Shown piece by piece: positions 27,638 to 35,632 of a DNA stretch of 64,000 nt. Source of the stretch: Haloactinopolyspora alba (GTDB lineage: Bacteria > Actinomycetota > Actinomycetes > Jiangellales > Jiangellaceae). The first letter of the stretch is position 1. Each line of letters starts with the position of its first letter. Below the pieces are notes generated by a model that did not search any database, was not told the DNA's origin, and saw only the letters and a program-made list of their open reading frames with translations. The stretch lies in NCBI RefSeq assembly GCF_003014555.1, contig NZ_PYGE01000001.1, forward strand, positions 434,001 through 498,000. Direction: 5' to 3'. The position numbers and the translations under genes were made by a program.

Positions 27638-28273
27638 ATGAAGTTTCGGAGAGTTGCCGGTGCACTGTTGGCGACCGCCGGCCTGATCGGTACGGCCGGC
27701 GTATCGGCGGTGACCGCCACGGCGGAGCAGCCGAAACCCCAGGCCTCCCCCTCGGGAGCCAGGTCCGAGGCCGCCGCGCAGGCCACGGCGAACGACGCCG
27801 ACGCGCAGTTCGTCCGCATGATGATCCCGCACCACTTCCAGGCGCTGGTCATGAGCCGGATGGCCCCCTCGCGCGGTGAGGACCCGGAACTGCTCGCGCT
27901 CGCCGACCGGATCGACGTCGAGCAGGACCTCGAGATCTCGATGATGCAGAACTGGCAAGGCTGGCACGACCTCGAGGTCACCGACGCCGAAGCCGCCTAC
28001 CAGCAGGTGCTGCAGGATCCGGACCTGCTCGAACAGATGGGCATGGCAACGCCCGCCGAGCTGGACCAGCTGAGCGCGTCCACCGGCACGGACTTCGACA
28101 TTCTGTACCTCGAGCTGATGATCGAGCACCACGAAGGCGCCATGGACATGCTCGTCGACGTCATCATCAACGGCAACGACACCACGCTGGAAGGCTGGGC
28201 GACCGACATGCTGACGACGCAGTACACCCAGATCCAGCAGATGGAAGCCATGCTCGACGAGAAGACGTCGTAG
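27638..28273 (+). CDS. Secreted DUF305 protein
   Basis: 211 residues. A signal peptide (about 1-32) is followed by an Ala/Ser/Pro-rich linker and the DUF305 helical domain with its two hallmark blocks, MMIPHHFQALVMS and MIEHHEGAMDM. The paired histidines and methionines suggest metal (often copper) binding in a ferritin-like four-helix fold. It is probably expressed with the upstream LVIVD gene, 118 bases away. ATG 27638 is preceded by AAAGGA at a wide spacing. Confidence 0.88.
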   Translation: MKFRRVAGALLATAGLIGTAGVSAVTATAEQPKPQASPSGARSEAAAQATANDADAQFVRMMIPHHFQALVMSRMAPSRGEDPELLALADRIDVEQDLEISMMQNWQGWHDLEVTDAEAAYQQVLQDPDLLEQMGMATPAELDQLSASTGTDFDILYLELMIEHHEGAMDMLVDVIINGNDTTLEGWATDMLTTQYTQIQQMEAMLDEKTS

Positions 28274-28306
28274 GTCGCTCCTCGAGCCCGGCTCCAGGTC
28301 CGGGTT

Positions 28307-28361
28307 GATCATGGGCCAACTGGGGTTCAGAGTGCACACGAACCCCAGTTGGCCCATGATC
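28307..28361 (+). terminator. Perfect 22-bp hairpin, left edge of the accessory island
   Basis: The arms 28307-28328 and 28340-28361 are perfect reverse complements (start GATCATGGGCCAACTGGG) with an 11-base loop. It lies 33 bases after the DUF305 stop and 21 bases before the end of a convergent gene, so it can serve as a bidirectional terminator. Such a long exact palindrome may also be a dispersed genomic element. Confidence 0.8.
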
Positions 28362-28382
28362 GTTCTCGGTAGCTGTCGCCGG

Positions 28383-28823
28383 TCAGGCAGCGGTCGAACG
28401 TTTCGAGAGGTCCTCGATGCGTTCCATCATCACCGCCGACGGCACCACCTTGCCGGTCGCATAGGTGGACAGTCGAGAAGCCGACGTGCCCAGACGCTCC
28501 GCAAACTCTGCTTGCGTCATGCCGGACCAGTGAATCGCCTCTCGCACCCGACGGGCGACCCGATCCTCGGGTGTCTCGCGCGCCCGATCCAGCACCAGCT
28601 TCAGCACCGCGGCACTCGACGTCGACTCAGCCAGATCGATGGCAACGTCGAGGTCCTGCGCCACGGAGCCGTGCGGATCGGCAACGGCCTCGGCGGCAAC
28701 GCGCCGCCAGTCCCGAATGTCCCCCCGGTCGATCGCCGCGAGGATCCCTTCGACGCCCCACGCGGACACTGGCTCGTGCGGCTCGATCGTCAGGTTGCGA
28801 AACGTCAGCGGCACTCCGGTCAC
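28383..28823 (-). CDS. Helix-turn-helix protein of a toxin-antitoxin-like pair
   Basis: 146 residues. The N-terminal half is helical with no known motif. The C-terminal half is an XRE-type helix-turn-helix (GMTQAEFAERLGTSASRLST). Its start overlaps the stop of the nucleotidyltransferase gene by four bases, which fits a two-gene toxin-antitoxin or phage-abortive module; it would be the DNA-binding, antitoxin-like partner, although antitoxins more often come first. Confidence 0.75.
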   Translation of the reverse strand: MTGVPLTFRNLTIEPHEPVSAWGVEGILAAIDRGDIRDWRRVAAEAVADPHGSVAQDLDVAIDLAESTSSAAVLKLVLDRARETPEDRVARRVREAIHWSGMTQAEFAERLGTSASRLSTYATGKVVPSAVMMERIEDLSKRSTAA

Positions 28824-29563
28824 CCCCAGTCTTCGTCAGCCATCCGCCGTGCGATCTCTCCACATGCTGCGGTGACGTTGTCCCATGACCGCCAGTGCTG
28901 GGTCAGCGCCTTGTACTCGCCGAGCCGGCCCAACGTCGACGTATCGCGTGGAGCAGGATCTGCCAACTGGCGAGCGACCTGGGTCGCGACCGGCTCGCCG
29001 GCGCGGTCGGTGTCCGCGTAGTACTCGTCGATGCCGCTCAGCACCCTGGCACTTGAACCGAAGCCATAACGGGCACCGAGCGCGGCCACGTCGAGGTAAT
29101 CACGAACCTGATTGCGCTTGACGATCAAGAATGCTTTGACGCGCAATGTCTCTTCGGCCGTTGGCACCGTCAACTCCCGGCCCGACGGCAACGTCACCGA
29201 CGTGGTCTCCAACGGCCTCGTACGAATGAGCTGCCGGACGCCACTCTCGATGCCACCGAGGCTGCCCAGCACGAGCTTTCCGGGCGTAGCCCGATTGGTC
29301 ACCCAGTCACCTTCGCGTTCGAGAGCGTCGAGCACCAGCTCGAACCGATCCCTCAGGTCAGCCAAGACATGATCGTGGTCATACGACGCACGATGTCCAT
29401 TGTGGAGCGCGGCGGCCGATCGACCGACCAAGACCGTGTCGGGCACGAGTTCCTGCAGACGCGCCGCCGACTCGAGAACGTCGAGCAGACCGTCGTCGCG
29501 GTCGTCGAGCTCAGTCGTGAGATCCCGTGGCAATGGCCCGTGCTCATGCTCCGGGTGGGACAT
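28820..29563 (-). CDS. AbiEii-like nucleotidyltransferase
   Basis: 247 residues. The nucleotidyltransferase core reads VLVGRSAAALHNGHRASYDHD (G47, S49; likely metal ligands D62 and D64), followed by a C-terminal helical part with VKAFLIVKRNQVRDYLDVAAL, as in AbiEii/DUF1814 toxins, which transfer a nucleotide to tRNA or other targets. The second acidic residue sits in DHDH rather than the usual DxD followed by a hydrophobic residue. No clear ribosome site precedes ATG 29563, so the mRNA may be leaderless. Confidence 0.7.
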   Translation of the reverse strand: MSHPEHEHGPLPRDLTTELDDRDDGLLDVLESAARLQELVPDTVLVGRSAAALHNGHRASYDHDHVLADLRDRFELVLDALEREGDWVTNRATPGKLVLGSLGGIESGVRQLIRTRPLETTSVTLPSGRELTVPTAEETLRVKAFLIVKRNQVRDYLDVAALGARYGFGSSARVLSGIDEYYADTDRAGEPVATQVARQLADPAPRDTSTLGRLGEYKALTQHWRSWDNVTAACGEIARRMADEDWG

Positions 29564-29732
29564 ACAGCCAAAATATCAGATCCGACAATACGCGACCTCG
29601 GCCAGCGGGGCCTGACACCCGTCATGCTGCACGCTCACGACCGATTCGACCATGCCGCCTCCCGCTAACGGCTGGACCGGACCCATCACATGCTCCCGTG
29701 GCGGGATACGAGCGGTGGTTGGATAGACACCG

Positions 29733-31379
29733 ATGACGTGGTCGCAGCGACTCGAGGAACTCACTGACGGGCGCACGATCGAACGAGGGCAGATCTACGC
29801 GGCATCCGGCCGCGTGGAGTCGTTGCGCGAGGCTGATGGCCGCGTCAGCGCCACCGTCCAGGGCACCGAGAAGTACCGAGTCGAACTGACGGCCGACACG
29901 TACTGGTGCGACTGCCCCGTCGGCGTGACCGGCGAATTCTGCAAGCACTGCGTCGCGGTCGCCGTCGAGTACGAATACGGCAGCGAAGCGAGCGCCGTCC
30001 CACTCGCCGAACACGATGTTCCCGCGCCTGACGCGTCCAACGGCGTGGCACTCTGGCTGGACGGACTGTCGGCGGACGAGCTACGGACGCTGCTCGTCGA
30101 GGCAATCGAGCGTGTCGACGGGATGGCGGAGTTCGTCGCCCGCGCGCAGATCGACGCCACCGACGACCTGGCCACACTGGCCGACGAGGTGGCCGATACG
30201 TTCTCGCCGCGTCGGCGTTTCTACGACTACCGCGACGCTAACGACTACGCCACAGGGGTGGAGCCGCTCGTCCAGCTGATCGAGGACCGAGCGGCGCGGG
30301 AAGGAACGGCCGAGTTCCTGCGCATCGTGCAGAAGGCGATCGACCAGGCGGTGCGGACGATCCTGCGCAGCGACGACTCGTCGGGCCTGCAGGGCATGCA
30401 GATCGACCGGCTCCTGGACGCACACCTGCGGGCAGCGACACGGAGCTCGTTGTCGAAGGCCGATGCCAAGAAGCTCGTCACGTGGCTGGCGTCGTTCACG
30501 TTCAGTGGCAAGCAGGACTTCTTCCACATCGACATCGACAAGTACGCTCACGCGATCGGCCCGGCGGGGCTCCAGGAGTACCGGCGCCGGCTCGACGCGG
30601 CAGCAGCGAAGGACTCGGACGATCTCGCCGTCCGGTACGCACACGGCCGGCTGGTGATCCTGGACGGTGACGTCGAGCAGATCGTCGCGCATTTCGGCGG
30701 AGCGCTCGAGGGGGCGTACTCGTTCGTCCACGTGGTGGAGGCTCTCGAGGAGGCAGGACACGCGACGGAAGCCGTCGACTATGCGCGACGTGGCGTCGCT
30801 GCCCACCCGCAGGCACCTCAGCTCGGCCCACTGGTCGAGCGGGTGGTGTCCGACGCGCGTGGACGGGGTGCACTGGACGAGGTGGTAGCTGTACGTCGTT
30901 CGCGCTTCGAGCACCACCCGTCCACGACGACGTTCCTCGCGCTGGAACGCGACGCCGTCGCCGCAGGTCAGTGGACGGATTCGGATCACGCGGCCACCGG
31001 CGCAGCCCTGTCGAAGGTCGATCCCCGCGGCTGGGTGAATCTGCTGCACGAACGGCGCGACGACGCAGCCTGGACCGCCGCACTGGACGCCGCGGATCGC
31101 ATCGACGTGGATCTGTGGACGAAGCTACTGGCACGTCGGGCGAAGACCGATCCAGCGTCGACGTTGCCCCATTACCAGCGGCTCGTCGACGACGTCCTCG
31201 TAAAAGCCGACCGGCAGAACTACCGGACGGCGGCGCGCCTGCTTCGCGACATGCGCGACGCGGCGTCGGCGGCTGGGATCTCGCCCGAGTTCGAGCGCGT
31301 GTTGGCCGACATCAAGGAGCGCAACCGCCGACGGCCAAAGTTCTTCGACGAGCTCCGCCGCGCCGGCCTGACGAGATGA
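29733..31379 (+). CDS. SWIM zinc-finger protein
   Basis: 548 residues. The N-terminus carries a SWIM finger, CDCPVGVTGEFCKHCVAVAVE (near 58-78), with the CxC...CxH metal ligands; a duplicated RGQIYAASGRV segment precedes it, as in many SWIM proteins. The rest is helical and repeat-like, possibly TPR-related, up to a basic C-terminus (KERNRRRPKFFDELRR). SWIM proteins bind DNA or proteins and often sit by helicases; here it opens the plus-strand cluster of the island. Function unproven. Confidence 0.8.
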   Translation: MTWSQRLEELTDGRTIERGQIYAASGRVESLREADGRVSATVQGTEKYRVELTADTYWCDCPVGVTGEFCKHCVAVAVEYEYGSEASAVPLAEHDVPAPDASNGVALWLDGLSADELRTLLVEAIERVDGMAEFVARAQIDATDDLATLADEVADTFSPRRRFYDYRDANDYATGVEPLVQLIEDRAAREGTAEFLRIVQKAIDQAVRTILRSDDSSGLQGMQIDRLLDAHLRAATRSSLSKADAKKLVTWLASFTFSGKQDFFHIDIDKYAHAIGPAGLQEYRRRLDAAAAKDSDDLAVRYAHGRLVILDGDVEQIVAHFGGALEGAYSFVHVVEALEEAGHATEAVDYARRGVAAHPQAPQLGPLVERVVSDARGRGALDEVVAVRRSRFEHHPSTTTFLALERDAVAAGQWTDSDHAATGAALSKVDPRGWVNLLHERRDDAAWTAALDAADRIDVDLWTKLLARRAKTDPASTLPHYQRLVDDVLVKADRQNYRTAARLLRDMRDAASAAGISPEFERVLADIKERNRRRPKFFDELRRAGLTR

Positions 31380-31392
31380 CTGCGTCAACGTC

Positions 31393-32010
31393 ATGTCGGA
31401 GCTTGAAAGACTCGCCGCCGTATTACGTGAGCTCGCGGATCAGATCCAGCGAAGCGCGCCCGGACTCGACGAGCGGCGGCGCCACCTCCGTCATCTCGCC
31501 GATCACGCTGCCCTCTTGGCGCATCAGAGCCACGATCGGCGACTGGCGGACGTTGCGAACCTCAGCCGGCACGCCGCCGAACTCGTGACGCGAGCTATCG
31601 AGCAACTCCTCATCGCCGCCGACGAAGGCCACGAGTATGCCACCGGTCTCGTCGATCGCGCTGTCGGCGGACCTCACCACCACGGCGCAAACTCAGCTGT
31701 GGGCAGCACGGCAGGCGCGCCCGAATCGAGGCCCGCGGATCTGCCCAAGGATGCCGAGGGCGCAGGAACGGCGGTCGCCCCACGCCGTCCGGCCACGCCT
31801 GCCCAACGGCGGGAGGCGATCCGGAGGCAGCTGATGGCATATGGCTCCGACGTCGGCAAGGAAGCCAGCGCCATCGTCGATCCGATCAATGTCGCGCCGG
31901 ACGCCCCAATGGGCGCCGAGGTCAACGACCCCGTCACAGCTGTCACCATGACAGCTACCATCATCTGGGAGTTGTTCGAGCAATGGATCAAGCGATTACG
32001 AGGCGGGTGA
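31393..32010 (+). CDS. Hypothetical protein with helical N-terminal domain, possible effector
   Basis: 205 residues, no known family. Residues 1-90 form a His/Leu-rich helical domain (LRHLADHAALLAHQSHDRRL). A Pro/Ala linker follows, then a C-terminal segment (PATPAQRREAIRRQLMAYG to EQWIKRLRGG) with a hydrophobic stretch near 175-190. The N-terminal layout resembles that of the effector-like gene at 33184-33930. It begins 13 bases after the SWIM gene and is followed at once by a small acidic gene, as in toxin-immunity pairs; this reading is inference. Confidence 0.55.
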   Translation: MSELERLAAVLRELADQIQRSAPGLDERRRHLRHLADHAALLAHQSHDRRLADVANLSRHAAELVTRAIEQLLIAADEGHEYATGLVDRAVGGPHHHGANSAVGSTAGAPESRPADLPKDAEGAGTAVAPRRPATPAQRREAIRRQLMAYGSDVGKEASAIVDPINVAPDAPMGAEVNDPVTAVTMTATIIWELFEQWIKRLRGG

Positions 32011-32013
32011 CCG

Positions 32014-32418
32014 ATGTCCGGTGAAGAGAACTCTGTGATCCTCCGTCGGGCGTTCATTGCCGCCACCGCCGGTGACGCGGATACGTTCAAAGCGCACATT
32101 GATACCCTTCAGCATCGTGGTTGGGACAACTTCGAATACTCGATCACTGAAGCGCTGTTCATCGCCGTTGAAACCATTCCTGCCGCAACCCCGGATTCTG
32201 CCGCCCTGATCTCCCAAAACGTGGCCGATCGGTTCGAGGGGAGCTTGGCCATCGCACGACCGATGATGGAAGCGGTCATTCGAGGCGCTGCCGGCGACGG
32301 GGAGATCGCCCAGGGTGTGCCCCGTAATGTCGCGCTCATCTATTCATTGCTCGTCGTCGGCCAGCTCGCACACGACGGGCACGTGTCGATCGACGACGCA
32401 CTCGGCATCGAGGCCTGA
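32014..32418 (+). CDS. Small helical hypothetical protein, possible immunity partner
   Basis: 134 residues, acidic and mostly helical (NSVILRRAFIAATAGDADTF, ALIYSLLVVGQLAHDGHVS). It begins three bases after the stop of the preceding gene, with an AGGCGGG site inside that gene's end, so both are translated together. No family recognised; the immunity idea rests only on size, charge and position. Confidence 0.5.
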   Translation: MSGEENSVILRRAFIAATAGDADTFKAHIDTLQHRGWDNFEYSITEALFIAVETIPAATPDSAALISQNVADRFEGSLAIARPMMEAVIRGAAGDGEIAQGVPRNVALIYSLLVVGQLAHDGHVSIDDALGIEA

Positions 32419-32420
32419 CC

Positions 32421-32624
32421 GAGGGGTCGTTCGTCGGTTCGATCAAGTGGCGCGACCGGTAACCGTTCGACCGCCACGACCTCGCCGCCGCGCGTGCGCA
32501 GGTGCCCGGAGCGGCTGAAGCCCGGATGGTCGCGGTGTCACGGTCGGGCTTCGGCACGGCGGATCCGGACGTCTGCCTGGAACCCGCCGACCTCGTGTCG
32601 GTGTGGCGGCCGCGTGACCGCTGA
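32421..32624 (+). pseudogene. Relic of an ATPase C-terminal (DUF234-type) domain
   Basis: One frame reads GSIKWRDR, a TAA stop, then PFDRHDLAAARAQVPGAAEA, VAVSRSGFG and CLEPADLVSVW before a final stop. The order of GSIKWR, PFD, VPGA, VSRSGF and a closing DL-W block matches the end of archaeal-type ATPases with a DUF234 domain. Only about 65 codons remain, with an in-frame stop and no start, so this is a gene remnant left between two convergent gene pairs. Confidence 0.5.
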
Positions 32625-32678
32625 CCTTGCGCTCAGCGCAATCGTCACCGGACGATTCCGACGCGACGCCCGTGGCTC

Positions 32679-33191
32679 TTACGGGAGGCGCTCCCGGAGG
32701 GCACGCCAATCGTCCCAATGTGGCATCCGGGTGATCAGCTCGGCATGCGGCGCGAGCTGTTCGAGTGACCTGATGATGATCTTGGCCTCGCGCAGGTTCA
32801 CCATGCCCTGGTGGCTGAGTTCCCTCCAGCGAGGCGCCTCGGACGCGGCCTGGTCGTAGCTGACGGGCAGCGCGGCAATAGTGCGCTCCGCGATCTCGTC
32901 CAGGTCGACGTGCGGCATGATCTTGTCTCTGCCGAACGTCGTCGCCAGCACGGACGCGACGCGGGCCTCACGCTCGATACTGACGATGTCTCGGATGAAG
33001 CCGGCCTCGGCCATCGCCCGGTTCAGTGCTGCGATTCCGCGCCACCACTCCATAGCAGCGTCGATGTCATCAGCTTCCTCGGCCGAGGTGAGCTCCCCTA
33101 GGCCGAAGTCGAGCACGCGGTGCGCTTCCTGTGTAAACGACTCCCGATCGGCGTAATCGAGCACATCCTGAGGAACACGAACCTCAGCCAT
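32679..33191 (-). CDS. Hypothetical protein, candidate immunity protein
   Basis: 170 residues from ATG 33191, acidic, helical and Trp-containing (IDAAMEWWRGIAALNRAMAE, MPHWDDWRALRERLP). It overlaps the 3' end of the upstream effector-like gene by eight bases, so the two are translated together. This order and size fit an immunity protein for a polymorphic-toxin-like effector. No family recognised. Confidence 0.55.
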   Translation of the reverse strand: MAEVRVPQDVLDYADRESFTQEAHRVLDFGLGELTSAEEADDIDAAMEWWRGIAALNRAMAEAGFIRDIVSIEREARVASVLATTFGRDKIMPHVDLDEIAERTIAALPVSYDQAASEAPRWRELSHQGMVNLREAKIIIRSLEQLAPHAELITRMPHWDDWRALRERLP

Positions 33192-33930
33192 ACATCCGCT
33201 CCTGCCCCTCTTCAGCGAAATGAATCCCCGCATCAGCGAACGCCGCGAGACCGATGTCGAGCGTATGCGGGGGCGGCTCGTAATGACCGCTGTGGTTGTC
33301 GATCGCCAATCCAACGTAGCCGCTATCAGCGGACCCCGCCATGTTCGCCTCACCGGCCGCAATCACCGTGCCGCCCCCGGTAAGGACCGTATGGGCCAGG
33401 TCTTTCCTCGCTCCCTCGACGTGCTTGCGCATGACGTAGAGCTCTCCGTCAGACAAGACCGCCCATTTCACGTCGCCAGCATTGATCACCTCGTCGAACT
33501 CAGGATCGCCGACCTTCATTCGGCGCACCCCCAAGTTTTCGGCGCGCGCCAACTCGTCATCAAGGCTATCCGGGTCACGGTTCTCGAACTGCGGGAGCTG
33601 TGTGGCCAGCGACGAGGGCGCCAGACTGCCGTCGACCGGTGAACCAGTGGTACCGGAGCGGAGAAGATGCTGCAGATCGCCGATCTCTTGGTCGATGGCC
33701 TGGCTTACTTCGCCACCGGACTGCCGTACGCAATCGATCATGGCGAGACCAAGATGGCCGATCTCGTCGATCTCGCCGGTGAGGTTCACCGATCGCACCT
33801 CGCGCAGAGCACCGACGACAGCCTCGATCTCACCGGCCACGGACGATGCGACATCCTCGGCCTCACGACCGGAGGCATCGCGCAGCTCTTGCAAAGCGCG
33901 GACGGCCTCAGCCGTGGGTCGATCGGTCAC
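33184..33930 (-). CDS. Effector-like protein with C-terminal SGHYxP domain
   Basis: 248 residues from GTG 33930. The N-terminal 95 residues are helical and may act as a packing or export domain. After a Ser/Pro linker, the C-terminal half contains AVLSDGELYVMRKHVEG, LTGGGTVIAAGE and NHSGHYEPPPHTLD. This series (display of LYV, glycine-rich AAGE turn, SGHYxP) resembles the conserved C-terminal block of plant IQM proteins and some bacterial effectors; its activity is not established. It lacks a signal peptide. The eight-base overlap with a small acidic downstream gene suggests an effector-immunity pair. Confidence 0.55.
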   Translation of the reverse strand: MTDRPTAEAVRALQELRDASGREAEDVASSVAGEIEAVVGALREVRSVNLTGEIDEIGHLGLAMIDCVRQSGGEVSQAIDQEIGDLQHLLRSGTTGSPVDGSLAPSSLATQLPQFENRDPDSLDDELARAENLGVRRMKVGDPEFDEVINAGDVKWAVLSDGELYVMRKHVEGARKDLAHTVLTGGGTVIAAGEANMAGSADSGYVGLAIDNHSGHYEPPPHTLDIGLAAFADAGIHFAEEGQERMYG

Positions 33931-34179
33931 CTGCGACCACCGTCCTCGTCCGCAGAAGCATGACGCCAGCGTAGGTGCCGCAACATGCCGCGTTGTGACA
34001 CAGGTGCCAAGAGCCCGCACTCCGGCCTGTCGTGTGTGGCACCGCTGATCATCGGGACGAGTATCGACGGACTTCCGCACACGTTCGAAATACAGTTGTG
34101 CACAAGGTGGCGGGTACGAGCAACTGCCTGGGACCACGAAGAGACCAGGAGCGAGACACAGAGTGACCGACGGCGACAC

Positions 34180-34812
34180 ATGAGAACCTTCGGCGACTGG
34201 ATGTCGTGGGACGACGCCCGCGACGCGCTGGCAGGAAGACTGTCCGCGGAGGATGTTGAGCGGCTGGACGCCGCCTACGCGTTCGCGACCGATCGGCATG
34301 CTGGCCAGACTCGGCCGGCCGGCGAGCCCTACACCTACCATCTGCTCGAGGTCGTCGAGATCCTCAGCACCGCACTGAACGTCACCGATGCCGACCTGCT
34401 CACGGCGGCTCTCCTCCACGACGTCGTCGAAGACACCCCCACCACGCGCACGGAGATCACGCAGCGCTTCGGCCCACGCGTCGCCGAACTCGTCGACCAC
34501 GTCACCATGCCACCCACGCCACCCGGCGACGACCGCGCCGCGGCCCGGCACCGCTACCTCAGCCGACTACGGGACCTGCCTGCCGACGCGCTACGGTTGA
34601 AACTTGCCGATCGGTACAGCAACGTTCAACGCCTGCACACCCACCCGCGGCCGGCCAAGCAACGCGCGTATTACACCGAGACCTGCCACTACCTCGCGCC
34701 CCTCGCCGTGGTGGATTCACGGCTCGCGGATCTCTTCACCGAATGGCAACACGCTTACCAGCACCTCGCCCAGCCTCCGCCGAGTGCTGGCTCCGGACCC
34801 GCCGACAGATAG
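34180..34812 (+). CDS. Small HD-domain phosphohydrolase (alarmone hydrolase-like)
   Basis: 210 residues, close in layout to the RelA/SpoT HD domain and the stand-alone (p)ppGpp hydrolases. The metal set is complete: H40 in TDRHAGQ, H54 in YTYHLLEV, H80-D81 with E84/D85 in LLHDVVEDT, and D144 in KLADRYSN. No synthetase domain follows. It may clear ppGpp or a related nucleotide. The start region ACACATGAGAACC recurs before a decayed second copy at 37684. No clear ribosome site was found before ATG 34180. Confidence 0.82.
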   Translation: MRTFGDWMSWDDARDALAGRLSAEDVERLDAAYAFATDRHAGQTRPAGEPYTYHLLEVVEILSTALNVTDADLLTAALLHDVVEDTPTTRTEITQRFGPRVAELVDHVTMPPTPPGDDRAAARHRYLSRLRDLPADALRLKLADRYSNVQRLHTHPRPAKQRAYYTETCHYLAPLAVVDSRLADLFTEWQHAYQHLAQPPPSAGSGPADR

Positions 34813-34863
34813 GACCTGACCGAGGCGACGTCCTTGGCATCCGAGCATGCCCACTGTCGAATT

Positions 34864-34881
34864 GATAGCGAATCCGCTATC
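34864..34881. promoter_or_regulatory. Palindromic operator before the HTH-MntA gene
   Basis: GATAGCG-AATC-CGCTATC is a perfect seven-base dyad ending nine bases before ATG 34890. The gene downstream has its own XRE DNA-binding domain, so autorepression at this site is likely. There is no ribosome-binding site, so the transcript may be leaderless. Confidence 0.6.
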
Positions 34882-34889
34882 GTAATCTC

Positions 34890-35420
34890 ATGGTCGACTC
34901 GGCACGTCACGACAGCAGCACCGCAGCTGACCTGGTGCGTTCCGCACGTGCTCGCCGTGGCTTGAGCCAGCGCGAACTCGCTCGGCTGGCCGACGTTCCG
35001 CAGTCGACAGTCGCCAACATCGAGTCGGGTGGCCGGCAGCCGTCCGTCACCATGCTCGAACGCCTCCTCGCTGCTGCAGGTTTCCGCCTCGAGACCACGC
35101 TGACCAACACGATCCGCCCATCGGTTCTGCTCGAGCGGCGCCGCTCCGAAGTCGCTCGCGTCTTGACTCGCTATCCGATCGAAAAGGCGTGGGTGTTCGG
35201 CTCCGTCGCTCGGGGAGACGACAGGCCGGGCTCCGACTTGGACCTCCTGGTGGCCCTCACGGATGAGGCCCAGTTCGACGACTACGTCGACCTCGCCGAC
35301 GAGATCGCCGCAGCTCTGGGGTGTCCTGTCGACGTCGTAACAACCAAGGAACTGGCGTCAAATGAGCTCCTCCAACGACGCGTCAATCGTGATCTGCGTC
35401 CACTGGAAGTAGCCGCCTGA
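34890..35420 (+). CDS. XRE helix-turn-helix fused to MntA-type nucleotidyltransferase antitoxin
   Basis: 176 residues. Residues 14-67 form an XRE helix-turn-helix (GLSQRELARLADVPQSTVAN). The second half is a minimal nucleotidyltransferase with GSVARGDDRPGSDLDLLV (G104, S105; D116 and D118), the signature of MntA antitoxins, which neutralise HEPN toxins by AMP addition. Its TGA overlaps the ATG of a truncated HepT-like gene. The DNA-binding domain would allow direct control of the pair. Confidence 0.82.
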   Translation: MVDSARHDSSTAADLVRSARARRGLSQRELARLADVPQSTVANIESGGRQPSVTMLERLLAAAGFRLETTLTNTIRPSVLLERRRSEVARVLTRYPIEKAWVFGSVARGDDRPGSDLDLLVALTDEAQFDDYVDLADEIAAALGCPVDVVTTKELASNELLQRRVNRDLRPLEVAA

Positions 35421-35575
35421 TGGACGAACACACCGCGGAACTGCTGCTCTACGTGGACGCCACCCTGGCCGAGATGGAGGAGCTCGCTTCCCGTGGACGA
35501 GCCAGCTACGACTCGGACATCGCCGTGGCGAGAGCGTGCCAGCACACCATCCTTGATACATCTGGCCCAGCCTGA
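35420..35575 (+). pseudogene. Truncated HepT-like (HEPN) toxin gene
   Basis: A 51-codon frame overlapping the MntA stop by one base. It starts like the first helices of HepT (HTAELLLYVDATLAEMEELA, then YDSDIAVARACQHTIL) but stops before the region that should carry the catalytic RxxxxH motif. The +1 frame runs on for about 20 codons without restoring that motif. The toxin is therefore probably lost, leaving the antitoxin alone. Confidence 0.6.
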
Positions 35576-35632
35576 GCGGGCAGTGCCACTCGCCAACGAC
35601 ATACCGCAACATCCCCTTCGCCTGCGCGCTCG

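Noticed and set aside
31393-33930. A complete ESX or LXG polymorphic toxin operon
   Set aside because: No WXG motif, LXG domain or secretion gene is present; only the effector-immunity layout is supported.
33930-34551. Extending the SGHY-domain gene upstream to a 455-codon frame
   Set aside because: The added part is the antisense of the HD gene; a similar antisense stretch occurs opposite the decayed HD copy, which confirms it is a shadow.
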